Source: Caulobacter segnis
GTDB taxonomy: Bacteria; Pseudomonadota; Alphaproteobacteria; Caulobacterales; Caulobacteraceae
DNA length: 64,000 nucleotides
NCBI RefSeq assembly: GCF_023935105.1
Contig: NZ_CP096040.1
Span: 5,561,001 to 5,625,000, forward strand
Direction of reading: 5' to 3'
Under the pieces are notes generated by a model that made no database searches, was not told where the DNA came from, and saw only the letters and a list, made by a program, of their open reading frames with translations. How positions within the stretch are numbered: position 1 is the first letter of the stretch; each line of letters begins with the position of its first letter. Below, one piece after another: positions 1 through 8,445 of the stretch. The translations under genes and the position numbers were made by a program.

Positions 1-2
1 GT

Positions 3-1283
3 GACGCCAACGCCGCCAAGTCGCTGGGCTTCCTGGGCCAGGTGGTGATGGGCGCCCTGCTGCTGACCGCCGCCGCCTTCGCCGCCGTCCTGATGTTCGC
101 CGCCCAGAAGGGTCTGGTCTCGCCGCTGGTCGAGATCACCCGCGCCCTGCGCCGCCTGTCGGCCGGCGACCTCTCGGTCGTGCTGCCCAAGAAGCGTGGC
201 GAGGACGAGATCGGCCAGATGACCGACGCCCTGCGCACCTTCCACGAGACCGTCGAGGCGCGCCGCAAGGAGCTGGAGGCCGCCGACGTCCGCGACACGC
301 TGGAAATCGAACGCCGCCAGGCCGAGACCCGCCGCGACGAGGCCGAAGCCACCCAGAAGGCGGTCGTCGACAGCCTGGCCCAGGCTCTGAAATCCATGTC
401 CGAAGGCGACCTCTCCCACCGCCTGGAACACCCGTTCCCGGCGGGCTACGAGAAGCTGCGCGTCGACTTCAACGTCGCGGTCGAGAAGCTGTCGGGCGTC
501 ATCGCCGCCTCGCTGGACGCCGTGAAGGCGATCCACGGCGGCACGGCCGAGATCACCGACGCCGCCGACGATCTGTCCAGCCGCACCGAACGCCAGGCCG
601 CCAGCCTGGAAGAGGCCGTGGCCGCCCTCGACGAGATCACCAGCACCGTGCGCGTCACCGCCGAGGGCGCCAGCCGGGCCCGCAAGGTCGTCGAGCGCGC
701 TCGCGGCGCCGCCAACGCCTCGGGCTCGATCGTCAGCCAGGCCGTCGAGGCCATGGGCGCCATCGAGAAGTCCTCGGCCCAGATCGGCCAGATCATCGGC
801 GTGATCGACGAGATCGCCTTCCAGACCAACCTGCTGGCCCTGAACGCCGGGGTCGAAGCGGCCCGGGCCGGCGAGGCCGGTCGCGGCTTCGCCGTCGTCG
901 CCCAGGAAGTCCGGGCCCTGGCCCAGCGCTCGGCCGACGCCGCCCGCGAGATCAAGTCGCTGATCAGCGCCAGCACCGCCGAGGTCGGACAGGGCGTCGA
1001 ATATGTCGGCAAGGCCGGCGAGGCCCTGCGCGCCATCGCCAGCGAGGTCGACCAGATCGACGGCCTGGTCGGTGAAATGGCCGCCTCGACCCAGGAACAG
1101 GCGCGTGGCCTGGCCGAGGTCAACACGACCATGAATCAGATGGATCAGGTCACGCAGCGCAACGCCGCCATGGTCGAGGAGACCACCGCCGCCAGCCACG
1201 CCCTGGCCCAGGAGGCCACGCGCCTGGCTCAGCGGATGGGCGAACTGCGGATCGCGGGCGAGACGCGGCGGAAGGCGGCCTAG
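3..1283 (+). CDS. methyl-accepting chemotaxis protein (5' end outside window)
   Basis: Chemoreceptor that signals to the CheA/CheW array at the inner membrane. The reading frame is open from base 3 without a stop, so the sensor domain lies upstream of the window. What remains is one membrane helix (about bases 45-110), a HAMP linker ending near base 250, a second HAMP-like coiled segment, and the cytoplasmic signalling hairpin with the diagnostic core IDEIAFQTNLLALNAGVE and EAGRGFAVVAQEVRALAQRS. The C terminus ends ETRRKAA and lacks a CheR-tethering NWETF pentapeptide. It converges with moaC, with 10 bases between stop codons. Ligand unknown. Confidence 0.93.
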   Translation, partial: DANAAKSLGFLGQVVMGALLLTAAAFAAVLMFAAQKGLVSPLVEITRALRRLSAGDLSVVLPKKRGEDEIGQMTDALRTFHETVEARRKELEAADVRDTLEIERRQAETRRDEAEATQKAVVDSLAQALKSMSEGDLSHRLEHPFPAGYEKLRVDFNVAVEKLSGVIAASLDAVKAIHGGTAEITDAADDLSSRTERQAASLEEAVAALDEITSTVRVTAEGASRARKVVERARGAANASGSIVSQAVEAMGAIEKSSAQIGQIIGVIDEIAFQTNLLALNAGVEAARAGEAGRGFAVVAQEVRALAQRSADAAREIKSLISASTAEVGQGVEYVGKAGEALRAIASEVDQIDGLVGEMAASTQEQARGLAEVNTTMNQMDQVTQRNAAMVEETTAASHALAQEATRLAQRMGELRIAGETRRKAA

Positions 1284-1293
1284 ACGCGATCCC

Positions 1294-1761
1294 CTAGGCC
1301 TTCCAGTCCCCCGACTTGCCGCCCGTCTTTTCCAGAAGCCGCACGGTCTCGATGACCATGCCCTTCTCGGCCGCCTTGAGCATGTCGTAGATCGTCAGGC
1401 AGGCCACCGAGGCGGCGGTCAGCGCCTCCATCTCGACGCCCGTGGGGCCCGTGGTCTTGACACGCGCCGTCACCGCCAGGCCGCCCTCGGCCGGCTCGAC
1501 CTCGACGACCACCTTGGACAGGGCCAGCGGGTGGCACAGGGGGATCAGGTCCGAGGTCTTCTTCGCGGCCATGACACCGGCCAGCTCGGCCACGGCGCGG
1601 ACGTCGCCCTTGCGGCCCGAACCCGACACCGCCAGGGCCAGGGTCTCGACGCTCATCCGCACGAAACCCGTCGCCGTCGCCTCGCGCGCCGTCGCCGGCT
1701 TGTCCGAGACGTCGACCATGCGGGCCCGGCCCTGGTCGTCGATATGGGTCAGCTTGCTCAC
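1294..1761 (-). CDS. moaC: cyclic pyranopterin monophosphate synthase MoaC
   Basis: Converts 3',8-cyclo-GTP (MoaA product) into cyclic pyranopterin monophosphate, the first stable molybdopterin intermediate, in the cytosol. The 155-residue length is typical. Family motifs are visible: SDLIPLCHPL near residues 70-79 and GPTGVEMEALTAASVACL near 105-122, followed by the YDMLKA helix carrying the conserved Asp. It is the last gene of the moaA-moaD-moaE-moaB-moaC run and starts 13 bases after the moaB stop, so it is very probably co-transcribed. Confidence 0.97.
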   Translation of the reverse strand: MSKLTHIDDQGRARMVDVSDKPATAREATATGFVRMSVETLALAVSGSGRKGDVRAVAELAGVMAAKKTSDLIPLCHPLALSKVVVEVEPAEGGLAVTARVKTTGPTGVEMEALTAASVACLTIYDMLKAAEKGMVIETVRLLEKTGGKSGDWKA

Positions 1762-1774
1762 CGTTCGAGAAGCC

Positions 1775-2326
1775 TCACTTTTCCAACAGTCGGGGCATCA
1801 GCTCGACCATGTTGCAGGGCTTGTGCCGGCTGTCGAGCTGGGCGGCGATGACCTTGTCCCAGCCGTCCTTCACCGCGCCGTTGCTGCCCGGCAGACAGAA
1901 GACGAAGACGCCGTCGATGATGCCGGCCGTGGCGCGCGACTGCAGGGTCGAGAGGCCGACCGTGGCGTAGGACACCAGGTGGAAGATCACCGAGAAGCCG
2001 TCGATCTTCTTGTCGAACAGCGGCTCCAGCGCCTGGACCGTGACATCCCGGCCGGTCAGACCGGTGCCGCCGGTGGTAACGATGGCGTCCACCGTCTTGC
2101 CGTCGATCCACTCGCGGACCTGGGCGCGGATCAGCTCGACATCGTCGCGAATGACGGCGCGGCCGGCGAAGTCGTGACCGGCGTCGCGGACCCGGTCGAT
2201 CAGTAGCTGGCCCGAGGTGTCGGTGCTTTCATCGCGGGTGTCGGAGACGGTCAGGACCGCGATCCGCACCGGCTTGAACGGCAGCTCCGGCTTGATCCCG
2301 CCGCCTGGCTTCAGGCCTTCCGACAT
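1775..2326 (-). CDS. moaB: molybdenum cofactor biosynthesis protein MoaB (Mog/MoaB fold)
   Basis: Member of the MoaB/Mog family, which binds and in Mog-type members adenylylates molybdopterin before metal insertion. The 183 residues carry the family motifs TTGGTGLTGRD near residues 84-94 and the C-terminal FCLPGSNGAVKDGWDKVI substrate loop. The N terminus has about 20 extra residues (Gly/Pro-rich) before the core VLTVSDTRDESTD. It sits inside the moa operon, 17 bases after moaE. Whether it does the Mog-type adenylylation itself is not decided by the sequence; no separate mog is seen here. Confidence 0.95.
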   Translation of the reverse strand: MSEGLKPGGGIKPELPFKPVRIAVLTVSDTRDESTDTSGQLLIDRVRDAGHDFAGRAVIRDDVELIRAQVREWIDGKTVDAIVTTGGTGLTGRDVTVQALEPLFDKKIDGFSVIFHLVSYATVGLSTLQSRATAGIIDGVFVFCLPGSNGAVKDGWDKVIAAQLDSRHKPCNMVELMPRLLEK

Positions 2327-2343
2327 CGCGTCTCTCCTCGTCC

Positions 2344-2787
2344 CTAATCCCAGCGCCGCGCGTCGGTCCTATCGCGGTCCGTCGGCTCGATCCAGCGCGC
2401 GCCGCCCGGACCGTGTTCCTTCTTCCAGAAGGGCGCCCGGCTCTTCAGATAGTCCATCAGGAAGTCACAGGCCTCGAAGGCCTCGCGACGATGGCCGGCG
2501 GCCGTGGCCACGAAGACGATCGCCTCACCCGGCGCGATGCGGCCGGTCCGATGAACGATGTGGACGTCCTGCAGCTGGAACCGGCTGATCGCATCGCGGG
2601 CGATCTCGGCGATCGCCGCGTCGGTGAAGCCCGGATAGGCCTCCAGCTCCAGCGCGACCGCCGCGCCCTTCTCGGCGCGGGCCAGGCCCACGAAGGTCGC
2701 CACCGCGCCGGTCTCCGCGCGCCCGGCGCAGAAGGCCGTGACGAGCGCGCCCGGCTCGAACGGCTGGTCGGTCAGGGCGACGATCAT
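2344..2787 (-). CDS. moaE: molybdopterin synthase catalytic subunit MoaE
   Basis: Large subunit of molybdopterin synthase; transfers two sulfurs from thiocarboxylated MoaD onto cyclic pyranopterin monophosphate. The 147-residue protein shows HRTGRIAPGE near residue 79, AAGHRREAF near 96-104, and the catalytic-lysine motif SRAPFWKKE near 116-124. Its start overlaps the end of moaD by 4 bases, consistent with translational coupling of the two subunits. The C-terminal tail is rich in Arg and Asp. Confidence 0.96.
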   Translation of the reverse strand: MIVALTDQPFEPGALVTAFCAGRAETGAVATFVGLARAEKGAAVALELEAYPGFTDAAIAEIARDAISRFQLQDVHIVHRTGRIAPGEAIVFVATAAGHRREAFEACDFLMDYLKSRAPFWKKEHGPGGARWIEPTDRDRTDARRWD

Positions 2788-3023
2788 CCCCCGCTCATCG
2801 GCGGCAGGAAGGCCACTTCGGTCGCGACGGTCAGCGCCGCCTCGCCCCGGACGATGGCCTTGTCGACGGCGACCTGGACGCCGGGACCGGCCAGGGCGTC
2901 GCCCAGGTCCGGATCGTCAGCGGCCAGCGCCGCGCGCAGGGCTTGAAGGTCGCCGGCCTCGATCACCCGATCGCGCCAGCCGGCCTGGTCGGCCAGGCGC
3001 CCGAACAGAAGAACCCGCGCCAT
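2784..3023 (-). CDS. moaD: molybdopterin synthase sulfur carrier subunit MoaD
   Basis: Small ubiquitin-like sulfur carrier of molybdopterin synthase. At 79 residues it is the usual size and ends in the essential Gly-Gly (PPMSGG) that is adenylylated and thiocarboxylated. The N-terminal MARVLLFGRLADQAG strand is typical. It starts one base after the moaA stop codon and overlaps moaE by 4 bases, placing it between the two enzymes of the pathway. The adenylylating partner (MoeB type) is not in this window. Confidence 0.96.
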   Translation of the reverse strand: MARVLLFGRLADQAGWRDRVIEAGDLQALRAALAADDPDLGDALAGPGVQVAVDKAIVRGEAALTVATEVAFLPPMSGG

Positions 3024-3024
3024 A

Positions 3025-4059
3025 TCAGCCGCCGGTGGTCGACATGTGTCGCGCCACGGCCGGACGCGCCGCGGCGATCTGGAAGTCGTGCCCCTGGGAC
3101 TTGGCCCCGATCGCCGCGAAGATCGCCTGCTGCAGTTGGGCCTCGGTCGCCCCGCCCCGGATCACCGCCCGCAGGTCACTGGCGTCATCGCGACCGAGGC
3201 AGGTGTGCAGCGTGCCGGTGCAGGTCAGGCGCACCCGGTTGCAGGTGTCGCAGAAGTGGTTGCTGAGCGGGGTGATCAGGCCCAGCCGTCCGCCCGTCTC
3301 GGCCACCCGCGTATAGCGCGCCGGGCCTCCGGTGGCGTGGTGGATGTCCTCGATCGTCCAGAAGGACGACAGGTCGCGGCGAACGTCCTTCAGCGACAGG
3401 AACTGATCGGTGCGGTCCTGATCGACCTCGCCCAGCGGCATGGTCTCGATCAGGGTGATGTCGCAGCCACGCGCGTGAGCCCACTGGATCAGCGCGGGCA
3501 GTTCGGCGGCGTTGTCGTGCTTCAGGGCCACGGCGTTGATCTTCACGCGGATCCCCGCCGCCAGAGCCGCGTCGATCCCGGCGATCACCCGCTCGAGGTC
3601 GCCGCCGCGCGTCAGCTTGCGGAAGAGGTCGGGCTTCAGGGTGTCCAGCGAGACGTTGATCCGCCGCACGCCGCATCGGGCCAGATCGCCGGCGAAGCGT
3701 TCCAGCTGGGTGCCGTTGGTGGTCAGGGTCAGCTCGTCCAGCGCGCCCGAGCGCAGGTGGCGCGACAGGCCGGCGACCAGGTCCATGAACCCCTTGCGCA
3801 CCAGCGGCTCGCCGCCGGTCAGGCGCAGCTTGCGCACGCCCAGGCCGACGAACGCCGTGGCCAGGCGATCCAGCTCCTCCAGGGTCAGCACCTCGGCCTT
3901 CGGCAGGAAGGTCATGTGCTCGGACATGCAGTAGAGGCAGCGCAGGTCACAACGGTCGGTGACGGAGACGCGCAGATAGGTGACGGCCCGCCCGAAGCCG
4001 TCGATCAGGCGGGGCGGCGCAAGGACCGCTTGCGCGGGGCTATCGTCATAAGGCGTCAT
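3025..4059 (-). CDS. moaA: GTP 3',8-cyclase MoaA (radical SAM)
   Basis: First enzyme of molybdopterin synthesis: radical-SAM conversion of GTP to 3',8-cyclo-7,8-dihydro-GTP. At 344 residues it has the N-terminal 4Fe-4S motif CDLRCLYC (Cys37, 41, 44), the LTGGEPLVRKG segment, and the C-terminal cluster-binding CDTCNRVRLTCTGTLHTCLG. It ends in Gly-Gly (STTGG), the C-terminal tail known to matter for catalysis. First gene of the moa operon; only 30 bases separate its start from that of the divergent MocA-like gene. Confidence 0.98.
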   Translation of the reverse strand: MTPYDDSPAQAVLAPPRLIDGFGRAVTYLRVSVTDRCDLRCLYCMSEHMTFLPKAEVLTLEELDRLATAFVGLGVRKLRLTGGEPLVRKGFMDLVAGLSRHLRSGALDELTLTTNGTQLERFAGDLARCGVRRINVSLDTLKPDLFRKLTRGGDLERVIAGIDAALAAGIRVKINAVALKHDNAAELPALIQWAHARGCDITLIETMPLGEVDQDRTDQFLSLKDVRRDLSSFWTIEDIHHATGGPARYTRVAETGGRLGLITPLSNHFCDTCNRVRLTCTGTLHTCLGRDDASDLRAVIRGGATEAQLQQAIFAAIGAKSQGHDFQIAAARPAVARHMSTTGG

Positions 4060-4089
4060 GTCCGTCCGTTAGAATAGGCGCTGGAGCCC

Positions 4090-4722
4090 ATGACGCAAAG
4101 GGATACGACGCAAAGGGCGGCGCTGGGCGCCATCGTCCTGGCCGCCGGCCGGGGCGCGCGCTTCGGCGGGGGCAAGCTGACGGCGCCGCTGAATGGCGCG
4201 CCGCTGGTGGCCGGGGCCTTGCTGACCGCGTTCCTGTCGCCGGCGCGGCGGGTCTTCGTGGCGATCGGGCCCGATCCCGCCGTGCGCGAGGCGGTCGAAG
4301 CCACGGCGTCTCGGATCGCGGCCGCCGACCGCCTGACCCTCGTCCAGGTCGAGGACCCGACCGAGGGCATGGGCGCCTCTCTGCGGGCCGCAGCCCAGGC
4401 CCTGCCGGACGACGCGGCCGGCGCCTTCGTGCTGCTGGGCGACATGCCGTCCATCGACCCGGAGACTCTGCAGCGACTGAGCCGGGCCTTCGAAGGCCCC
4501 CTCGACCTCATCGCCCCGACCTATCTGGGCCGGCGCGGCCATCCCGTCCTGTTCGGCGCGACCTGGTTTCCGGCGCTTCGCGCGCTGTCCGGAGACGAAG
4601 GCGCCCGCGCCCTCCTGGAGAGCGCGGGCGCCCAGCTGACGCGGATTCCCGTCGAGGATCCGGGGATCCATCTTGATGTGGATCGCCCCGAGGACCTCGC
4701 CCGCGCCGTCGAAGGCCGCTGA
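4090..4722 (+). CDS. MocA/MobA-like nucleotidyltransferase
   Basis: 210-residue member of the MobA-like NTP transferase family, which attaches CMP or GMP to molybdopterin. The N-terminal AIVLAAGRGARFGGGKL is the nucleotide-binding loop and LLGDMPSI carries the metal-binding Asp; VEDPTEGMGASLRAA and RRGHPVLFG are also typical of the MocA branch. MocA makes molybdopterin cytosine dinucleotide, the form used by xanthine-oxidase-type enzymes, and one such enzyme lies at 6253-8972, so cytidylyl transfer is the favoured inference. Divergent from moaA with only 30 bases between starts, so promoters must overlap the coding ends. It could instead belong to another branch of the family. Confidence 0.85.
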   Translation: MTQRDTTQRAALGAIVLAAGRGARFGGGKLTAPLNGAPLVAGALLTAFLSPARRVFVAIGPDPAVREAVEATASRIAAADRLTLVQVEDPTEGMGASLRAAAQALPDDAAGAFVLLGDMPSIDPETLQRLSRAFEGPLDLIAPTYLGRRGHPVLFGATWFPALRALSGDEGARALLESAGAQLTRIPVEDPGIHLDVDRPEDLARAVEGR

Positions 4723-4780
4723 AACCCCACGCCTCCCGCCCCGGGAGGACACGGCGCGACCTTCACCCAGCCGATGGTGT

Positions 4781-5005
4781 TCAGTGCGGAGGGGCGTCCT
4801 TTCTCAGGATGGCCCGCTTGATCTCGGCGATCAGTTCTAGCGCGCCGCCGGAGTCGCCACGCTCTTGCAGCGCCGCCAGCCTGGGCAGCAGGATCGTCAG
4901 GATTCGGCGGTGATCCTCGCCGACCATCGCGAAGGCGCGCCGGAACTCGGCGATGTCCTCCTCGTCGGCGATCGCGTCGAGGTCAGGGTCGAACAGCGCC
5001 TTCAT
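4781..5005 (-). CDS. hypothetical 74-residue protein
   Basis: Not recognised. Small acidic-then-basic soluble protein, predicted all-helical (DEEDIAEFRRAFAMVGEDH, then a Leu-rich helix and LELIAEIKRAILRK), with no Cys and no membrane segment. Its ATG overlaps the 3' end of the membrane-protein gene at 4983-5420 by 23 bases and is preceded by a GGAGACAGG ribosome site, so the two are probably translated from one message. The helical content would suit a partner or regulator of the membrane protein, but that is only a guess from position. Confidence 0.65.
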   Translation of the reverse strand: MKALFDPDLDAIADEEDIAEFRRAFAMVGEDHRRILTILLPRLAALQERGDSGGALELIAEIKRAILRKDAPPH

Positions 5006-5420
5006 CGGCCTGTCTCCGGGCCCGGACCGTCAGCCAGATGGCGACGATCAACTCCACGACCAGGATGTAGCCGAGGATGTTGTAGGCGAAGACCTTGAAG
5101 TACGGATCGAGCTCCTGATCCGCCATGCCGACGAACGGCGTGACGACCATCACCAGCGCCAGGCCCGCGATCATCGCCGACCAGACCCGCCGCCACCGCA
5201 AGGAGATCCAGGTCAGAACCAGGAACGCGTTGCTGTCGACGATCGTGAGCGGCAGGTTCCAAGGCACGTAGGCCCCGGTTCGCGTCAGGGGCGAGATGCC
5301 CCAGAAAAACATCACGGCGAAGGCCGTCACCTTCAGCGGCCGGTCGCCCAGCCAGAGCGCCACGCCGCAGACCGTGAAAGCCACCACGTAGAGAGCATAA
5401 TCGAGCACCAGATAGAGCAC
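4983..5420 (-). CDS. hypothetical integral membrane protein, about four helices
   Basis: Not recognised. The 145 residues contain four hydrophobic segments (about residues 2-25, 28-45, 60-90 and 110-132) separated by short charged loops such as SLRWRRV and ending in a cytoplasmic-type basic tail TVRARRQADEG. The start is GTG at 5420; no other start codon was seen in the first 35 codons upstream and no strong ribosome site precedes it, so the true start is uncertain. It overlaps the downstream 74-residue gene by 23 bases. The layout resembles small four-helix inner-membrane proteins of unknown role. Confidence 0.65.
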   Translation of the reverse strand: MLYLVLDYALYVVAFTVCGVALWLGDRPLKVTAFAVMFFWGISPLTRTGAYVPWNLPLTIVDSNAFLVLTWISLRWRRVWSAMIAGLALVMVVTPFVGMADQELDPYFKVFAYNILGYILVVELIVAIWLTVRARRQADEGAVRP

Positions 5421-5591
5421 GTGCGGGATCCGGCGTGAGCGACAACGGCGAGGTCCAGAGCGACGTTGGTCGCGCGGCCGTTTCGGATGATCGGGCGTCG
5501 AGCCTTTCCATGCAAAATAAATCCTTCGGCGCGGCGCGGGCCGTGCGTGGGGTGGGCGCCGCCGGTAAGGGAGAGGCGAAGACCAGCGCGG

Positions 5592-6191
5592 CTAGAAGCG
5601 CCAGATCCGCTCGACCGCCTTCATGAACTCATGGATGCTGATGGCGGTGATGGCCATGAGCGCGGTCGTGAGGGCGGCGCTCGCCAGAATCAGCCCCAGC
5701 CATTGCGGCGGGCTCATCCGGTGGCGCCAGTCCTGCTGGGTGGTCACCGGACGGTCATCGCCAAGGATGGCCACGACGAGACCCTCTAAAGCCGTCCGCT
5801 GGCGCGGCGCCACCCGGTTCGCCGAGGTCGACGAGACGTCGGATTCGACTGTTGTCCTGAGCCCATGGCTGACTTCGATCTCTCCCTGACCGCTTGCGAT
5901 CTCCCGATCAGGAAGCGACGCCACGGCAAGCGGGGCCAGATCGTCTGACTGCCTACGGTAGTCATTACCGGGGTCCCCACCCTCCCAGGCCACGAAGGCC
6001 AGGGCCGCGTCGCGTCGGCTCAGGCCCGACAGGCGACGGCGGGCGCTCAGCACGTGCATCTCGACGGTCTTGGGCGACAGGCCCAGCGCGCGCGCGATCT
6101 CCTTGGACTGGAGATGCGCGGCGATCAGCCGGAGAATCTCCCGCTCGCGAGGGGTAAGCTTGTCGAAAGCGGCACTGACGCTCTGCACCAT
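5592..6191 (-). CDS. LuxR-type HTH protein with C-terminal membrane helix
   Basis: 199-residue protein with its LuxR/FixJ-type helix-turn-helix at the extreme N terminus (LTPREREILRLIAAHLQSKEIARAL followed by LSPKTVEMHVLSARRRL, about residues 12-58). There is no receiver or autoinducer domain in front of it. The middle is low-complexity and acidic, and one hydrophobic helix near the C terminus (about residues 163-190, WLGLILASAALTTALMAITA) should anchor it in the inner membrane with the DNA-binding end in the cytosol. It lies between the unknown gene pair and the molybdenum hydroxylase, all on the minus strand. Targets cannot be read from the sequence. Confidence 0.85.
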   Translation of the reverse strand: MVQSVSAAFDKLTPREREILRLIAAHLQSKEIARALGLSPKTVEMHVLSARRRLSGLSRRDAALAFVAWEGGDPGNDYRRQSDDLAPLAVASLPDREIASGQGEIEVSHGLRTTVESDVSSTSANRVAPRQRTALEGLVVAILGDDRPVTTQQDWRHRMSPPQWLGLILASAALTTALMAITAISIHEFMKAVERIWRF

Positions 6192-6252
6192 GCCGCTAAG
6201 ATGGTCGGCAAAGCCGCTATCGTCTAGCGTGCGACAGTTGAACTTTCACCGA

Positions 6253-8445
6253 TCAGGTTTCCGAGCGGACAAACGGCAGTCGCGTGGTCGGCGTCCTGTT
6301 CAGCGCGAACAGGGCGTTGGCGACGGCGGGACCGATCACCGGCGTCCCCGGTTCGCCCACGCCGCTGGGCGGATTGCCCGACGGGACGATGTTGGTCTCC
6401 ACGGTCGGCGCCTCGTTGATCCGCAGCACGCGGTAGCGGTCGAAGTTGCTCTGCTCGACCTTGCCGTCGGTCAGGGTCACCTCGCCGAACAGCACCCCCG
6501 AAAGGCCGTAGCAGGTCCCGCCTTCCATCTGGGCGGCGATCTGGTCAGGCGAGATGGCGACGCCGCAGTCGATGGCGGTCACCACGCGGCCGACGCGTGG
6601 AACACCATTCTCCAGCTTGACCTCAGCGACCTGGGCGACGACCGAGCCGAAGCTCTCGTGCACCGCCACGCCACGTGTCCAGCCGGCGGCCGCCGTCGGT
6701 CCGGCCCTCTCGACGGCCAGGTTCAGGACCGCCAGATGCCGGTCCGCCCCGGCCTTGGTGTAGAGGGCGCGGCGATAGTCGACCGGGTCCTTGCCCGCCT
6801 TGGCCGCCAGCTGGTCGATCGTGTGCTCCATGGCGAACGCGGTGTGGGTCGCGCCGACCGAGCGCCACCACAGCACCGGCACCCCGACGTCGGGCAGGGC
6901 CACCTGGGCGTCCACCACGGGCGTGGCCTTCAGATAGGGCGAGCCCGCCGTACCCTCGATCGCCGTCTGGTCCGGCCCCTTGCCGGCCGGCATGGGCGAA
7001 CCCTTCATGATCGACTGACTGACGATCCGGTGGCGCCAGGCCGCCGGATAGCCGTCCTTGTCCAGTCGAACCTTCACGGCATGGACCGTGAGCGGCCGGA
7101 AGTAGCCGGCCCGCATGTCGTCCTCTCGGGTCCAGACCAGCTTCACCGGCCGACCCTTACCGACCTTCTTGGCGATATGGACGCACTCGGCGACATAGTC
7201 GGACTGGAAGTTGGCGCGACGGCCGAACGAGCCGCCGGCGTACAGCGTCTCGATCTCCACCGAACCCGGCAGGCAGCCGACGATCTTGGCGGAGGCCAAC
7301 TGGTCCAGGGTCTGGCCCTGAGACCCGAACACCAGCTTGACCTTGTTGCCGTCCACGGACGCCACGCAGTTCATCGGCTCCATGGTGGCGTGGGCCAGAT
7401 AGGGGAATTCGTAGGTCGTCTCGAAGACGCGCTCGCCCTTGGCGGACTCCAGGCCCGAGGCGTCGCCACGCTGGTCGAACGGCTCCCACTTGGTCTGCGT
7501 GTTCTTGCCGGCCGCGACGTCCTTGAAGAGCTGGTTGATGGCGACCGACCCGCGCTTCTCGGCCTTGTCCTCGTCCCACTCCAGCTTCAGCGCCTCGCGG
7601 CCCATGCGGGCGGCATAGGTGTTCTGGGCGACGACGGCGACACCGGTCGGGATCTCGAAGACATCGACCACGCCAGCGACCTTCTTGGCGTCGGCGGCGT
7701 CGAGGCTCTTCACCTTGGCGCCGAACAGCGGGGCGTGGGCGACCACCGCCGTCAACATGTCGGGCAGACGGACATCCTGGGTGTAGCGGGCCGTGCCGTC
7801 GCTCTTGGCCTGGGAGTCCTTGCGGCGAACGCGGTCGGTGCCGATCAAGGTGAAGGTCTTGGGATCCTTCAGCCTGACGTCGGTCGGCGGCGGGACCTTG
7901 GCCGCGTCGGCCAGCAGCTCGCCGAAGGTCGCGGTCTTGCCAGAAGCATGGGTCAGGACGCTGTCCTTGACCGTGATCTCGCCGACCGGAACGTTCCACC
8001 GGTTGGCGGCGGCCTGGACGAACATGGCCCGCGCGCCGGCCCCGGCCTTGCGCAGTTGATCCCACGAGTTGGAGATCGCCGACGAGCCGCCCGTCAGTTG
8101 CGCGCCAAGGGCGCCGTTGGCGTAGAGCTTGGCGTTGGCGGGCGCCTGCTCGACCTGGACCTTCGTCCAGTCGGCGTCCAGCTCCTCGGCGACGATGGCC
8201 GCGAGGCCAGCGTGATTGCCCTGGCCGAACTCGATGTGCTTGGAGATCACCGTGACCCCGCCATCGGGCGCGATCTTGATGAACGGCCCGAACGCGCCGA
8301 CCTCGACCTTGGAGCCGGCGCTCATCAGGTCGGCCGGCGAGCAGCCGACCAGCAGGGCGCCGCCCACCAGGGCGGAGGCGACGACCACGTCGCGGCGGCA
8401 GGGCTGGGCCTGGGCCAGGTCCTTGGGATTGACGGGAGCGTTCAT
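6253..8445 (-). CDS. molybdenum hydroxylase large subunit, isoquinoline 1-oxidoreductase beta type
   Basis: 730-residue molybdopterin-binding subunit of the xanthine-oxidase superfamily, in the IorB-like branch (aldehyde or N-heterocycle oxidation). Typical stretches include FGQGNHAGLAAIVAEELDADW, ATMEPMNCVA, GGSFGRRANFQSDYVAE and GVGEPGTPVIGPAVANAL near the C terminus. The N terminus has a twin-arginine pair (CRRDVVVASA, Arg17-Arg18) and a lipobox-like LLVGC ending at Cys35, suggesting Tat export and possibly lipid anchoring. It overlaps the iron-sulfur subunit gene by 4 bases. The cofactor genes at 1.3-4.7 kb probably serve it. Substrate not determinable. Confidence 0.92.
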   Translation of the reverse strand: MNAPVNPKDLAQAQPCRRDVVVASALVGGALLVGCSPADLMSAGSKVEVGAFGPFIKIAPDGGVTVISKHIEFGQGNHAGLAAIVAEELDADWTKVQVEQAPANAKLYANGALGAQLTGGSSAISNSWDQLRKAGAGARAMFVQAAANRWNVPVGEITVKDSVLTHASGKTATFGELLADAAKVPPPTDVRLKDPKTFTLIGTDRVRRKDSQAKSDGTARYTQDVRLPDMLTAVVAHAPLFGAKVKSLDAADAKKVAGVVDVFEIPTGVAVVAQNTYAARMGREALKLEWDEDKAEKRGSVAINQLFKDVAAGKNTQTKWEPFDQRGDASGLESAKGERVFETTYEFPYLAHATMEPMNCVASVDGNKVKLVFGSQGQTLDQLASAKIVGCLPGSVEIETLYAGGSFGRRANFQSDYVAECVHIAKKVGKGRPVKLVWTREDDMRAGYFRPLTVHAVKVRLDKDGYPAAWRHRIVSQSIMKGSPMPAGKGPDQTAIEGTAGSPYLKATPVVDAQVALPDVGVPVLWWRSVGATHTAFAMEHTIDQLAAKAGKDPVDYRRALYTKAGADRHLAVLNLAVERAGPTAAAGWTRGVAVHESFGSVVAQVAEVKLENGVPRVGRVVTAIDCGVAISPDQIAAQMEGGTCYGLSGVLFGEVTLTDGKVEQSNFDRYRVLRINEAPTVETNIVPSGNPPSGVGEPGTPVIGPAVANALFALNRTPTTRLPFVRSET

